A stretch of 64,000 nucleotides of DNA from the NCBI RefSeq assembly GCF_022012435.1, contig NZ_JAKLUA010000006.1, forward strand, positions 186,001 through 250,000, given 5' to 3'. This DNA is from Bradyrhizobium zhengyangense (GTDB lineage Bacteria > Pseudomonadota > Alphaproteobacteria > Rhizobiales > Xanthobacteraceae). Below the pieces are notes generated by a model. The model ran no database searches. It saw only the letters and a program-made list of their open reading frames with translations, and was not told the origin of the DNA. Shown here piece after piece: positions 55,643 through 64,000 of this stretch. The first letter of the stretch is position 1. Every line of letters starts with the position of its first letter. The translations under genes were made by a program, and so were the position numbers.

Positions 55643-56608
55643 ATGGCATCGAATCTGGAAACTCTCGTCACGGTTTTCGGCGGATCGGGGTTTTTGGGCC
55701 GGAATGTCGTCCGCGCGCTGTGCCGGCGCGATTACCGGATCCGGGTGGCGGTGCGACGGCCGGAACTAGCCGGCTACCTCCAGCCCTCCGGCAAGGTCGG
55801 CCAGGTCCACACCATCCAGGCCAATTTGCGCTACCCCGGATCGGTCGAGGCGGCGGTGCGTGATTCGCATGTCGTGATCAATCTGGTCGGTATCCTCACC
55901 GAAGGCGGTGCCCAGACCTTTGACGCCGTTCAGGCCAAGGGCGCCGAGACCGTCGCCAAGGCGGCGGCCGCAGCGGGCGCCAGCCTGGTGCATGTCTCGG
56001 CGATCGGCGCCGACGCTGATTCGCCCTCGCACTACGCCAGGGCCAAGGCCGCCGGCGAGGCCGCAGTCAGCGCTGCCGTGCCGTCGGCCACGATCTTCCG
56101 TCCCTCCGTGATGTTCGGCCCCGAGGACCAGTTCACCAACCGCTTCGCGGCGTTGGCGCGGATGTCGCCGGTGCTGCCGCTGATCGGCGGCGCGACCAGG
56201 ATGCAGCCTGTTTATGTCGGCGACGTCGCCACCGCGATCGCGGACGCCGTCGACGGCAAGGCCAAGGCGGGCGCGACCTACGAGCTCGGCGGGCCTGAGG
56301 TGCTGACCATGCGCGAGATCATCGAGGCGATCCTCGCAATCACCGATCGTGAGCGCACCCTGGTGCCGCTGTCGTTCGGGCTTGCCCGGCTCAAGGCCGC
56401 CTTCCTGCAATTCGCGCCGGGCGCGTTCAAGCTGACGCCGGACCAGGTCACGCTGCTCGAGCGCGACAATGTCGTGTCGGATGCGGCGAAGGCCGCAGGC
56501 CTGACGCTGGAAGGTCTCGGCATCACCCCGGATTCGCTGGAAGCGATCGCCCCGCAATATCTCTGGCGCTTCCGCCCGCAGGGGCAGTTCCAGCGCATGG
56601 GCGTGTAG
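55643..56608 (+). CDS. Complex I NDUFA9-like NAD(P)-binding protein
   Basis: About 321 residues, atypical short-chain dehydrogenase. TLVTVFGGSGFLGRNVVRALC is the Rossmann start; HVSAIGADADSPSHYARAKAAGE and TIFRPSVMFGPEDQFTNRF match the NDUFA9/complex I assembly family of alphaproteobacteria. No Y-x3-K activity is expected beyond the modified site. ATG 55643 has AGGA nine bases upstream; ATG 55634 is an alternative. Confidence 0.9.
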   Translation: MASNLETLVTVFGGSGFLGRNVVRALCRRDYRIRVAVRRPELAGYLQPSGKVGQVHTIQANLRYPGSVEAAVRDSHVVINLVGILTEGGAQTFDAVQAKGAETVAKAAAAAGASLVHVSAIGADADSPSHYARAKAAGEAAVSAAVPSATIFRPSVMFGPEDQFTNRFAALARMSPVLPLIGGATRMQPVYVGDVATAIADAVDGKAKAGATYELGGPEVLTMREIIEAILAITDRERTLVPLSFGLARLKAAFLQFAPGAFKLTPDQVTLLERDNVVSDAAKAAGLTLEGLGITPDSLEAIAPQYLWRFRPQGQFQRMGV

Positions 56609-56650
56609 GGATCTTTTAGGGAGCAGACCTCCGTCGCGGCGGCAACGTCG

Positions 56651-57391
56651 TCAAAACTTCAGCTTCTTGAACACTGCCTCCGGCAGCATCTTGATGATGA
56701 GCATCACGAGGCGCCAGATGCCGCTGACGTAAACGACGTCGGTCTTCTTCTCGACGGCATTGAAGATCGCATCGCCAACCACCGGCGCTTCGACGGTGAG
56801 CGGGCCGATCAGCTTCATGCCTTCAGTCATCTTGGTGCGGACGAAGCCCGGCTTGACGGTGACGACATGCACGCCGCCGCGGCTGGCGCGGGCGCGCAGG
56901 CCCGACAGGAAGGCGGAGAAGCCCGCTTTCGCCGAGCCGTAGACATAGTTCGAGGCGCGGCCGCGATCGCCCGCCACCGACGAGACGCCGACAACGGTGC
57001 CATTGCCGCGGCTCAGGAATTTTTCGGCGAACAGGCCGAGGATCAGCGACGGTCCCTCATAGTTGGAGCGCATGATCGTGGTGGCGTGGGCGAGGTCGCT
57101 CTCGGCCTTTTGCTGCACACCCAGCAATCCGACGATCGAGATCACGACGTCAGGCAAGACAGGAAGACCGGCGACGAAGCCGTCGAAAGACGCGGTGTCG
57201 AGCACGTCGAAGGTCCGTGTGCTCGCTTCGATGTTGTAGCGCGCGCGCAGGTCTGCGGCGTCAGGCTCGAGCGCGGCGGCATCGCGGCCTGCGAGACCGA
57301 CATCGTAGCCGGCCTTGGCAAAGGCGCGCGCGGCGGCGCGGCCGATATCGGAGGAGCCACCGAGCACCAGAACTGACATGCGTGACGTCAC
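56651..57391 (-). CDS. Decaprenylphosphoryl-2-keto-erythropentose reductase, DprE2-like SDR
   Basis: A 246-residue SDR: VLVLGGSSDIGRAAARAFAKAGYD, VVGVSSVAGDRGRASNYVYG with catalytic Tyr and Lys in NYVYGSAKAGFSAF, and a hydrophobic membrane-associating C-terminus, LVMLIIKMLPEAVFKKLKF, nearly as in mycobacterial DprE2. It would reduce the ketose to decaprenylphosphoryl arabinose. It starts three bases after the DprE1-like gene. Confidence 0.88.
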   Translation of the reverse strand: MTSRMSVLVLGGSSDIGRAAARAFAKAGYDVGLAGRDAAALEPDAADLRARYNIEASTRTFDVLDTASFDGFVAGLPVLPDVVISIVGLLGVQQKAESDLAHATTIMRSNYEGPSLILGLFAEKFLSRGNGTVVGVSSVAGDRGRASNYVYGSAKAGFSAFLSGLRARASRGGVHVVTVKPGFVRTKMTEGMKLIGPLTVEAPVVGDAIFNAVEKKTDVVYVSGIWRLVMLIIKMLPEAVFKKLKF

Positions 57392-57394
57392 GGC

Positions 57395-58723
57395 TTAAAC
57401 CTCATCGAACAGGCGTTGTGACAATTTTGAGCGGATGCTGCAGGCAGGATCGAGCGATTTGCGGATCGCCTTGAAGCGCGGCAGCGCCGGATAGCCGGCC
57501 TCGAACGTCGCGCGCGACTGGCGCGCATCCTTCGCCAGATAGAGCCTGCCGCCGGCGGCGACGACCACGCGGTCGATCTCGTCGAGGAAATTCAGGATGT
57601 CGCCCTTCACGGGGAAATCCAGCGCAAGCGTGTAGCCAGGCAGCGGAAACGACAGCAGGCCCTCGCCATGACCGAGCTTCTTCAGCACCGCGAGGAACGA
57701 TGCATCGCCGCGCCTTGCGACGCGATCGAGGATGTCGCCGAGCACCTCGCGCGCGCCAGCTTCGGGGATCACGCATTGATGCTGGAGGAAGCCGCGCCGC
57801 CCATAGATGCGATTCCAGTCGCTGAGACTGTCGAGCGGAAAGAAATACGGATAGAGCGAGACCACATCGTCGCCGCCGGCGCGCCGCGCCCCCATGCGGT
57901 AATAAAGCTCGTTGAAGGCGCCGATGCTGTAGCGATTGAGCGTGATCGACGGCAGGTCGAGGGGCACCGCGAGCCCGGGAGTCTTGCCGACGGGAAACAC
58001 CGCGGCGCCTTCGGCAAGCTCGTCCCTGCCGGCGTGCTCCCCGAGATAGATCAACGAGCGGCCAAGGTTACGCCCACGCGCCACGCAATCGATCCACGCC
58101 ACCGAATAGGTCGCGGAATCGCCGGCCTCGAGCGCACGCATGGCGGCATCAAGATCGGACGCGGAGATCACCCGCTCGCGGATCCAGCCGGTCTCGACAG
58201 AGCGCAGCCGCATCGTCGCTTCGAGAATCACGCCAGTGAGGCCCATGCCGCCGACGGTCGCAAAGAAGGCGTCGGAATTCTGCTCGCGCGAGACTTCGAT
58301 GGTCTCGCCTTGCCCGGTGCGCAGCAGAATGCTGTCGACATAGCGACCGAAACCGCCTTCGCAATGGTGATTCTTGCCGTGCACGTCGGCAGCGATGGCA
58401 CCGCCGACCGAGACGAAGCGCGTGCCCGGCACCACGAAGGGCAGGAAGCCGCGCGGGCCAAAGGTATCGATCAAGTCGGACAGCAGCACGCCGGCTTCGA
58501 GCCGAATGCGGCCCGTCGTCGGATCAAACGACCTCACCCGGTCGAACGCTGTCATCCCGATGGTTCTGGCAGCACCGATCGCGGCATCGCCATAGGCGCG
58601 GCCATTGCCCCGCGCCACGGAGCCGGCAACGACAGCCTCTCCCACGGCCTCGAACGACCGCGGCAGCAGCATTTCGGTATCGACGACCGGGAAGCGCCCC
58701 CAGCCGCTGACGAGGGTCATCAT
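57395..58723 (-). CDS. Decaprenylphosphoryl-ribose oxidase, DprE1-like
   Basis: A 442-residue VAO-type flavoprotein. SGWGRFP, ARGNGRAYGDAAIG (FAD motif), FVSVGGAIAADVHGKNHHCE and TVGGMGLTGVILEATMRLR match M. tuberculosis DprE1. It would oxidise decaprenylphosphoryl ribose at C2. The position aligning with the benzothiazinone target Cys387 lies in LPGYTLALDFPV and reads Ala. It is followed at once by the DprE2-like gene. Confidence 0.9.
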   Translation of the reverse strand: MMTLVSGWGRFPVVDTEMLLPRSFEAVGEAVVAGSVARGNGRAYGDAAIGAARTIGMTAFDRVRSFDPTTGRIRLEAGVLLSDLIDTFGPRGFLPFVVPGTRFVSVGGAIAADVHGKNHHCEGGFGRYVDSILLRTGQGETIEVSREQNSDAFFATVGGMGLTGVILEATMRLRSVETGWIRERVISASDLDAAMRALEAGDSATYSVAWIDCVARGRNLGRSLIYLGEHAGRDELAEGAAVFPVGKTPGLAVPLDLPSITLNRYSIGAFNELYYRMGARRAGGDDVVSLYPYFFPLDSLSDWNRIYGRRGFLQHQCVIPEAGAREVLGDILDRVARRGDASFLAVLKKLGHGEGLLSFPLPGYTLALDFPVKGDILNFLDEIDRVVVAAGGRLYLAKDARQSRATFEAGYPALPRFKAIRKSLDPACSIRSKLSQRLFDEV

Positions 58724-58812
58724 ACAGCTCCGCTGCAGGGCGCGCGCCGCCCCGCTCCGGAAACTGCCTAGCGGTCAAAAGCTGATATTGCGTTGAGGCC
58801 CGTCAGCAAAGG

Positions 58813-59619
58813 TTAATGGCCGAGCGCCAGCGCGATCAGGCCGAGCGTACCGACGATGACGCGCCACCAGGCGAAGACCACGAAGCCGTGGCGGGTGACG
58901 TATTCCAGGAAACTCTTCACCACGATGATCGCGGTGATGAACGACACCACGAAACCGATCGCGACGATACCCATGTGGTCCATCGTCATCTCGGCGCGGC
59001 TCTTGTAGAAATCATAGGCGAACGCGCCGATCATGGTGGGGATGGCGAGAAAGAACGAGAACTCCGCCGCCGCCCGCTTGTCCGCGCCTAGAAGCATCGC
59101 GGCGACGATGCTGGCGCCGGAGCGCGACACGCCCGGGATCATCGCCACGCACTGCGCGATGCCGATATAGAGATACGTCAGCAGCGGAAACTTGGTGGCG
59201 TCATGCTCGCGCGGCTTGAGATCGAGCCTGTCGACCCAGAGCAGGATGGCGCCGCCGACGATCAGAGAGAAGCACACCACCCACGGATTGAACAACATGC
59301 TCTTGATATATTTGCCGGCGATGAGGCCGACGACAACGGCGGGCAGGAACGCCACCAGCACGCCGATCACGAAGCGGCGCGCATAGGCATCGCCCGTAAA
59401 CATGCCGATTGCGACGTCCCACAGCTTCTTGAAGTAGAGGCCGACGATCGCGAGGATCGCACCTAGCTGGATCAGAACCGTAAACGAATCCCAGAACGCA
59501 CCCTCGCCGAGGCCGAAGAAGCGCTCGGCCAGCAGCAGGTGGCCGGTCGAGGACACGGGAAGGAACTCGGTCACACCCTCGATGATGCCGAGGATCACTG
59601 CCCGTATTGCATCTGACAT
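58813..59619 (-). CDS. uppP: Undecaprenyl-diphosphatase UppP (BacA)
   Basis: A 268-residue membrane phosphatase. EGVTEFLPVSSTGHLLLAERFF and IPGVSRSGASIVAAMLLGADK are its two active-site motifs, among about eight helices. It recycles the polyprenyl-phosphate carrier for cell wall synthesis, consistent with the adjoining lipid-carrier genes DprE1/DprE2. Confidence 0.96.
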   Translation of the reverse strand: MSDAIRAVILGIIEGVTEFLPVSSTGHLLLAERFFGLGEGAFWDSFTVLIQLGAILAIVGLYFKKLWDVAIGMFTGDAYARRFVIGVLVAFLPAVVVGLIAGKYIKSMLFNPWVVCFSLIVGGAILLWVDRLDLKPREHDATKFPLLTYLYIGIAQCVAMIPGVSRSGASIVAAMLLGADKRAAAEFSFFLAIPTMIGAFAYDFYKSRAEMTMDHMGIVAIGFVVSFITAIIVVKSFLEYVTRHGFVVFAWWRVIVGTLGLIALALGH

Positions 59620-59788
59620 ATTTACGGTCCATTTCCGCTGGAAAAGCGGGGCTCTTCTCGCCTATTCGCCCCTCGCTCGCAATCGCAAAATGCGCTAACG
59701 CGCCCTTGCCTCGCTGATTTGAAGGACTAGTGTGGCGCCGCACAAACATTGATGGATTCTTAAGCACCATCAAATAGTCAAAGGATTC

Positions 59789-60481
59789 ATGTTTACGCTG
59801 TTTCATCATCCGTTCTGCCCGCATTCGCGCTTCATCCGCCTGATCGCGGGCGAATACGGGCTCGAACTGAAGCTCGCCGAGGAGCGCAGTTGGGAACGGC
59901 GCGAGGCATTTCTGCTGCTCAACGCGGCGGGCACGACGCCTGTCCTGGTGGACGACGAGCAGCCGCCGATCCCGGGTGCGGCCATCATCGCGGAGTATCT
60001 CGACGAGGCCTATGGCGCCGAGATGGGATCCAAGCGCCTGATGCCTGAGACGATCGCCGAGCGCGTCGAGGTGCGCCGGCTGATGGCGTGGTTCAACGAA
60101 AAGTTCTTCGAGGAAGTCTCGCACCCGCTCGTCACCGAGCGGATCTACAAGCGCTTCATGAGCGAGGACAATGGCGGCGGCCCGCCTTCGGCCGACGTGA
60201 TGCGCGCAGCCAAGGCCAATGTGCGCTATCATCTGGCCTATATCGGCTGGCTTGCGCAGACGCGTAACTTCCTCGCGGGCGACCGGCTCACTTACGCGGA
60301 TCTCGCCGCCGCGGCGCACCTCTCGGCGATCGACTATCTCGGCGACGTGCCATGGAGCGAGGACGACGCAGCAAAGGCGTGGTACGCGCGGGTGAAATCC
60401 CGCCCGTCGTTCCGCCCGCTGCTGAGCGAATGGCTGGCCGGCGTGCCGGCGTCGCGGACCTACGTGGACCTGGATTTCTGA
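59789..60481 (+). CDS. Glutathione S-transferase family protein
   Basis: A 230-residue GST. The thioredoxin-like N-domain is LFHHPFCPHSRFIRLIAGEYGL, with GTTPVLVDDEQPPIPGAAIIAEYLDE; the helical C-domain has FLAGDRLTYADLAAAAHLSAIDYLG (the N-capping box DLA). Substrate unknown. The next gene, queG, overlaps its 3' end. Confidence 0.9.
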   Translation: MFTLFHHPFCPHSRFIRLIAGEYGLELKLAEERSWERREAFLLLNAAGTTPVLVDDEQPPIPGAAIIAEYLDEAYGAEMGSKRLMPETIAERVEVRRLMAWFNEKFFEEVSHPLVTERIYKRFMSEDNGGGPPSADVMRAAKANVRYHLAYIGWLAQTRNFLAGDRLTYADLAAAAHLSAIDYLGDVPWSEDDAAKAWYARVKSRPSFRPLLSEWLAGVPASRTYVDLDF

Positions 60482-61611
60482 CGACCGATCCGACTGAACT
60501 GAAGGCGGCGCTGACGCGCGAGGCGCGCGCGCTCGGCTTCGACTGTATCGGCATCACCGAGCCAGGCACGATCGAGAAGGCCGGCGCGCATTTTCTCGAA
60601 TTCATCGCTGCCGGCGGCCATGGCGACATGGACTGGCTCGCGAACCAGCCGGAGCGGCGCGTCGATCCGCGCGGGCTGTGGGCCGACGTGCGCAGCGTGA
60701 TCATGCTCGGCGTCAATTACGGCCCCGACCAGGATCCGCTCGCGATCCTGAAGCAGCGCACGCACGCCGCGATCTCGGTCTATGCGCAGGGCGACGATTA
60801 TCACGACCTCATCAAAAAGCGGCTGAAGGCGCTGGCGCGCTGGCTGGTCGCGACTGCGCCGAGCGAGGTCAAGGTGTTCGTCGACACCGCCGCGGTGATG
60901 GAGAAGCCACTGGCGCAAGCTGCGCATCTGGGCTGGCAGGGCAAGCACACCAATCTCGTCTCACGCGAATTCGGCTCATGGCTGTTTCTCGGCGCGATCT
61001 ACACCACGCTCGAACTGCCGCGCGATTCCGCCGAGATCGATCATTGCGGCTCGTGCCAGGCGTGCCTCGACATCTGCCCGACCGCCGCGTTTCCCGCGCC
61101 TTACAAGCTCGATGCGCGGCGCTGCATCTCGTATCTGACCATCGAGAACAAGGGGCCCATCCCGCAGGAGTTTCGCGAGGCCATCGGCAATCGCATCTAT
61201 GGCTGTGATGATTGCCTTGCGGCGTGTCCCTGGAACAAGTTCGCGCAAGAGGGGCGCGAAGCAAGACTCGCCGCGCGGGATGAGTTGCGTGCGCCCGGTC
61301 TTGCTGAACTTTCACGGCTCGACGACGTGGCGTTTCGGGCGCTGTTCACGAAGTCACCGGTGAAGCGGATTGGGCGCGATCGCTTCTTGCGCAATGTGCT
61401 GATCGCGATTGGCAACTCCGGGGAAGTTGCGTTGGCGGCGGAAGCGCGGCGATTGCTTGGCGATGCGAGCCCGTTGGTGCGTGGCGCTGCGGTATGGGCG
61501 TCGGGGCAGTTGCTGCCACCGAATGATTTCGCGGAAGCAAGGGCAACTGCTCTCGCGAATGAGCGCGACGAGAGCGTCTGCGAGGAATGGCGAGCTGCTT
61601 CCCAGACTTGA
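60430..61611 (+). CDS. queG: Epoxyqueuosine reductase QueG
   Basis: About 393 residues. Cobalamin- and iron-sulfur-dependent enzyme reducing epoxyqueuosine to queuosine in tRNA. Ferredoxin-like clusters: HCGSCQACLDICPTAAF and GCDDCLAACPWNKFA, with the catalytic Asp in VDTAAVMEKPLAQAAHLGWQGKH region, and a C-terminal HEAT-like repeat. The only ATG in frame near the family start is 60430; CTG 60478, which overlaps the GST stop as CTGA, is an alternative that gives a more family-like start. Confidence 0.92.
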   Translation: MAGRRAGVADLRGPGFLTTDPTELKAALTREARALGFDCIGITEPGTIEKAGAHFLEFIAAGGHGDMDWLANQPERRVDPRGLWADVRSVIMLGVNYGPDQDPLAILKQRTHAAISVYAQGDDYHDLIKKRLKALARWLVATAPSEVKVFVDTAAVMEKPLAQAAHLGWQGKHTNLVSREFGSWLFLGAIYTTLELPRDSAEIDHCGSCQACLDICPTAAFPAPYKLDARRCISYLTIENKGPIPQEFREAIGNRIYGCDDCLAACPWNKFAQEGREARLAARDELRAPGLAELSRLDDVAFRALFTKSPVKRIGRDRFLRNVLIAIGNSGEVALAAEARRLLGDASPLVRGAAVWASGQLLPPNDFAEARATALANERDESVCEEWRAASQT

Positions 61612-61643
61612 TTTCCCTGCGCGTTCCCGCAAAGTCGCGCGCC

Positions 61644-62444
61644 ATGACAACAAACATGCCTTTCTTCACCCGCGACGGCGATACATTCCATCCGACGGAA
61701 GTGGCCAACGGCCCCTGGGACCCGAAATCGCTGCACGGACGCGTCATTATCGGTCTGCTCGGCTTTGCCATCGAGGAGCGCCATTCCGGCCCTGAATTCG
61801 TGCCGGCGCGCTTGACTGTGGACATGTTTCGGCTGCCGACCATCGACAAGCCGATTGAAGTGACGACGCGGCTCGTCCGTGATGGGCTGCGCATCCGCGT
61901 GGTCGAGGCGGAGTTCATTTCCGGCGGCGTCAGCATGGCGCGCGCCTCGTGCCAGCTGCTGCGAAAGACGCAGAATCCGGACGGCAATGTCTGGTCGCCG
62001 CCGAACTGGGACGTGCCGAAGCCGTCGGACATTCCAAAGCCCACCGATCCCAGGCTCGGCATGAACGGCAAATGGACGACGCGGCCCATTGTCGGCCATA
62101 TGGGCTCGCTGGGAGCGCGCCGGCTCTGGATGAGCGAGGTGCGCGAGCTGGTTGCTGGCGTGCCGATGACACCATTCGTGCATGTTGCCACGGGCGCTGA
62201 TTTCGCGAGCCCCTTTGCCAATGCCGGCGACAAGGGGCTCGGCTACATCAACAGCGACGTCACGATCTATCTGCACCGCCTGCCGGTGACGAACTGGATC
62301 GGCTTCGAGGTGGTGAACCACCAGGCGACTGATGGCGTCGCGATCGGCGAATGCTGGCTCTATGACGAGCAAGGCCCGATCGGCACCGCGACGGTCGCTG
62401 CACTGGCGCAGCGCAAGCCGATGGCGAAGGTGCCGCCGCCCTAG
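61644..62444 (+). CDS. Acyl-CoA thioesterase-like double hotdog protein
   Basis: About 266 residues. Pattern FHPTEVANGPWDPKSLHGRVIIGLLGFAIEE and RLTVDMFRLPTIDKPIEVTTRLVRDGLRIRVVEAEFISGG correspond to TesB-like two-domain hotdog thioesterase families (thioesterase family protein). The catalytic Asp/Thr/Gln set is not clear. Start chosen at 61644; 61587 overlaps queG. Confidence 0.8.
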   Translation: MTTNMPFFTRDGDTFHPTEVANGPWDPKSLHGRVIIGLLGFAIEERHSGPEFVPARLTVDMFRLPTIDKPIEVTTRLVRDGLRIRVVEAEFISGGVSMARASCQLLRKTQNPDGNVWSPPNWDVPKPSDIPKPTDPRLGMNGKWTTRPIVGHMGSLGARRLWMSEVRELVAGVPMTPFVHVATGADFASPFANAGDKGLGYINSDVTIYLHRLPVTNWIGFEVVNHQATDGVAIGECWLYDEQGPIGTATVAALAQRKPMAKVPPP

Positions 62445-62447
62445 CCA

Positions 62448-62915
62448 TCATTCCAAATGCCTTTGCATCTCCGGCCGCGCCTTCAGCTCCGCGCCCTGCT
62501 TGCCGACGATCTTCGCAATGCGCTCGGGTGCAAACTTCAGATCGACGAAGGCGGGCGCGGTGTTGGCGACCTCGTGATAGCTCACGATCTTGCCGCCCTT
62601 CAGCGTCATGATCGCGACGCCCTCGAACATTGCCCGCGCGCCGTTCGCGTCCGGCAGAGTCGATTTGTAGCTGAAAGTGTAGCGCGCATAGAGCGTGGTG
62701 CCGTCCGACACGGGGTCGTGCATGTCCCAGCGAAAATCCGTCGCCGTGCGATAGAACCAGTCGTCGATCATCGCCGCGATTTTTTCGCGCCCTGCAAAGG
62801 CACCGTAGAACACGTCGTGATAGATGCCGTCTTCGGTGAAGAGGTTAGCGAAGGCATCACCGTTGCGCTGTTCGACGGCGTCGCAGAAGGCGCGCAGCAT
62901 GGCGGTGGTGGTCAT
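62448..62915 (-). CDS. Nuclear transport factor 2/SnoaL-like protein
   Basis: A 155-residue cone-shaped alpha+beta protein: MLRAFCDAVEQRNGDAFANLFTEDGIYHDVFYGAFAGREKIAAMI, then RWDMHDPVSDGTTLYARYTFSYKS and KIVSYHEVANTAPAF. Typical of SnoaL-like small-molecule binding or isomerase folds; function unknown. GAAGGAGA precedes ATG 62915. Confidence 0.85.
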   Translation of the reverse strand: MTTTAMLRAFCDAVEQRNGDAFANLFTEDGIYHDVFYGAFAGREKIAAMIDDWFYRTATDFRWDMHDPVSDGTTLYARYTFSYKSTLPDANGARAMFEGVAIMTLKGGKIVSYHEVANTAPAFVDLKFAPERIAKIVGKQGAELKARPEMQRHLE

Positions 62916-62987
62916 TGGCGATTCTCCTTCCCCATTCTCGGTCATGCCCGGCTTCGCGGGCGATGACACCGAGTGCTGCGCAACACC

Positions 62988-63788
62988 TCACCCGATCTCC
63001 GCCACCGCGGCAAGAATGCGCGCGATGTCTTGCGGGCGGGACAGGCGGTGATCGCCATCCTGGATCAGGGTCAGCACGACGTCGTCGGCCGGCAGGCGGT
63101 GGGTCAAAGCAAACGCGTGCTGCCACGGCACATCAGGATCCTTCGCCCCCTGCAGGATGCGGACCGGACAGCCGAGATCGATGGCGCTGCCGAGCACGAG
63201 ATGGTTGCGTCCCTCCTCGATCAGCTTGCGCGTGATCGGATAGGGCGTGCCGTCGCCATATTCGGACGGCCTGAGCCAAAAGCCCTTGGTCTCGATTTCC
63301 TGCTTCACCTCGGGCGAGAAATTCTTCCACATCAGTTCCTCGGTGAAGTCGGGCGCCGGTGCGATCAGCACCAGGCCCGCCAGCGAGGCCTTGCCGGAAC
63401 GCTTCTTGATCTCGCGCGCGAGCAGCAGCGCCATCCAGCCGCCCATGGAAGAGCCGATCAGGATTTGCGGGCCGGTGCAGAAGCGCTCGAACACCGCGAC
63501 GCTGTCCTCGAGCCAACTGCCGATGGTTCCATCGGCGAAATCACCGCTGGATTCGCCATGACCGGAATAGTCGAACCTCACGGCGGCGCGGCCATGCTCG
63601 CCGGCCCAGCCGTCCAGCGCCACCGCCTTGCCGCCCTGCATGTCCGACTTGAAGCCGCCGAGCCAGACGACGCCGGGCCCTTGACCAGCCCCTTGGCCGG
63701 CGCGATGGCGAACCGCGATCCGGCGCGCTGAGGGACCCTCGCCAACATCGATGAAGTCGAGCACGGCATCGGGAATTGCTGGGGTCAT
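62988..63788 (-). CDS. Alpha/beta hydrolase
   Basis: A 266-residue hydrolase. VVWLGGFKSDMQGGKA forms the oxyanion loop, GSSMGGWMALLL the nucleophile elbow (Ser), GAKDPDVP the acid region and DGDHRLSRPQDI the His. It resembles human ABHD10-like (protein depalmitoylase/mycophenolic acyl-glucuronide esterase) sequences; substrate unproved. It is in series with the NTF2-like gene on the minus strand. Confidence 0.9.
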   Translation of the reverse strand: MTPAIPDAVLDFIDVGEGPSARRIAVRHRAGQGAGQGPGVVWLGGFKSDMQGGKAVALDGWAGEHGRAAVRFDYSGHGESSGDFADGTIGSWLEDSVAVFERFCTGPQILIGSSMGGWMALLLAREIKKRSGKASLAGLVLIAPAPDFTEELMWKNFSPEVKQEIETKGFWLRPSEYGDGTPYPITRKLIEEGRNHLVLGSAIDLGCPVRILQGAKDPDVPWQHAFALTHRLPADDVVLTLIQDGDHRLSRPQDIARILAAVAEIG

Positions 63789-63846
63789 GGAACGTTTACT
63801 CTTGTTGTGAGGTTTGAGGTCCTGAGGCGCATTCCGCGAGGCAACC

Positions 63847-64000
63847 CTATCTTGGTATTGTCCCTTTGGGACGCTTGCGGAACAGGGGCAAGGTGTCTAT
63901 GTCGTGCACCGTGCCGATGGGCGTGACCAAAATGCCTCGCATTTGAGGGTTTTTCGCTCTCACACGGGCGACTTGCTTGCCGGCAAACGCATCTTCCTGC
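63847..64000 (-). CDS. C-terminal end of an uncharacterised protein (cut by window edge)
   Basis: A minus-strand frame open to the window end gives AFAGKQVARVRAKNPQMRGI, then VTPIGTVHDIDTLPLFRKRP and a TAG stop at 63847. The length is too short to assign a family. No similarity recognised. Confidence 0.4.
   Translation of the reverse strand, partial: QEDAFAGKQVARVRAKNPQMRGILVTPIGTVHDIDTLPLFRKRPKGTIPR

Overview
This is a high-GC alphaproteobacterial chromosome segment, almost certainly Bradyrhizobium or a close Nitrobacteraceae/Rhizobiales relative. The evidence is gene order: addB-addA-trxA; ihfB-lapA-trpF-trpB-trpA-accD-folC; aroA-cmk-rpsA; lptC-lptA-lptB-rpoN-hpf-ptsN. Product details agree: a FYDLN-type acidic protein, DUF1150 beside Hsp20, and an AccD without its zinc ribbon. 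Nearly all of the window is core housekeeping DNA, coding on both strands in tight, often 4-bp-overlapping operons.

Layout. 0-9 kb (+): the end of a sugar kinase-like gene (AmgK type), a PilZ protein, a MurU-like nucleotidyltransferase, addB, addA and trxA. 9-10.9 kb (-): an SRPBCC/MarR pair with a strong palindromic operator, and a phosphoesterase. 10.9-18.5 kb (-): folC, accD, the trp genes, a LapA-like protein, ihfB and sppA. A 453-bp inverted-repeat unit carrying a DUF559 gene sits between trpB and trpA. 18.6-22.6 kb (-): rpsA, cmk, aroA. 22.7-24.8 kb: FYDLN protein, tRNA-Ala(GGC), a small GIY-YIG nuclease with a long inverted repeat, and the ohrR/ohr pair. 24.9-31.6 kb (+): a CoA-transferase, the ugpBAEC glycerol-3-phosphate transporter behind a Pho box, and hsp20 behind a possible ROSE thermometer, followed by DUF1150. 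31.7-40.7 kb: a TetR-controlled molybdenum hydroxylase, an acyl-CoA ligase, a reductase/SDR pair and its divergent TetR regulator. 40.7-47.3 kb (-): ptsN, hpf, rpoN, lptB, lptA, lptC and an RNase D-like gene. 47.3-59.6 kb: HAD-UbiA, an MFS transporter, a genomic island, an NDUFA9-like protein, DprE2- and DprE1-like genes and uppP. 59.8-64 kb: GST, queG, thioesterase, NTF2-like and hydrolase genes.

The most unusual region is a compact island of about 4.9 kb (50,489-55,434). It is bounded by a 17-bp near-exact direct repeat, one copy of which is the 3' end of tRNA-Leu(CAG). It carries a protein with an RN-x3-H (HEPN-like) motif; an overlapping three-gene operon encoding an HNH endonuclease, an unknown protein and a minimal nucleotidyltransferase; a decayed tyrosine integrase; an antitoxin with a frameshifted ParE-type toxin; and an unknown proline-tailed protein. 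The cargo looks like a defence or toxin-antitoxin module, but that is inference. The island separates a UbiA-type prenyltransferase from DprE1/DprE2-like genes, which together would make polyprenyl-phosphoryl arabinose.
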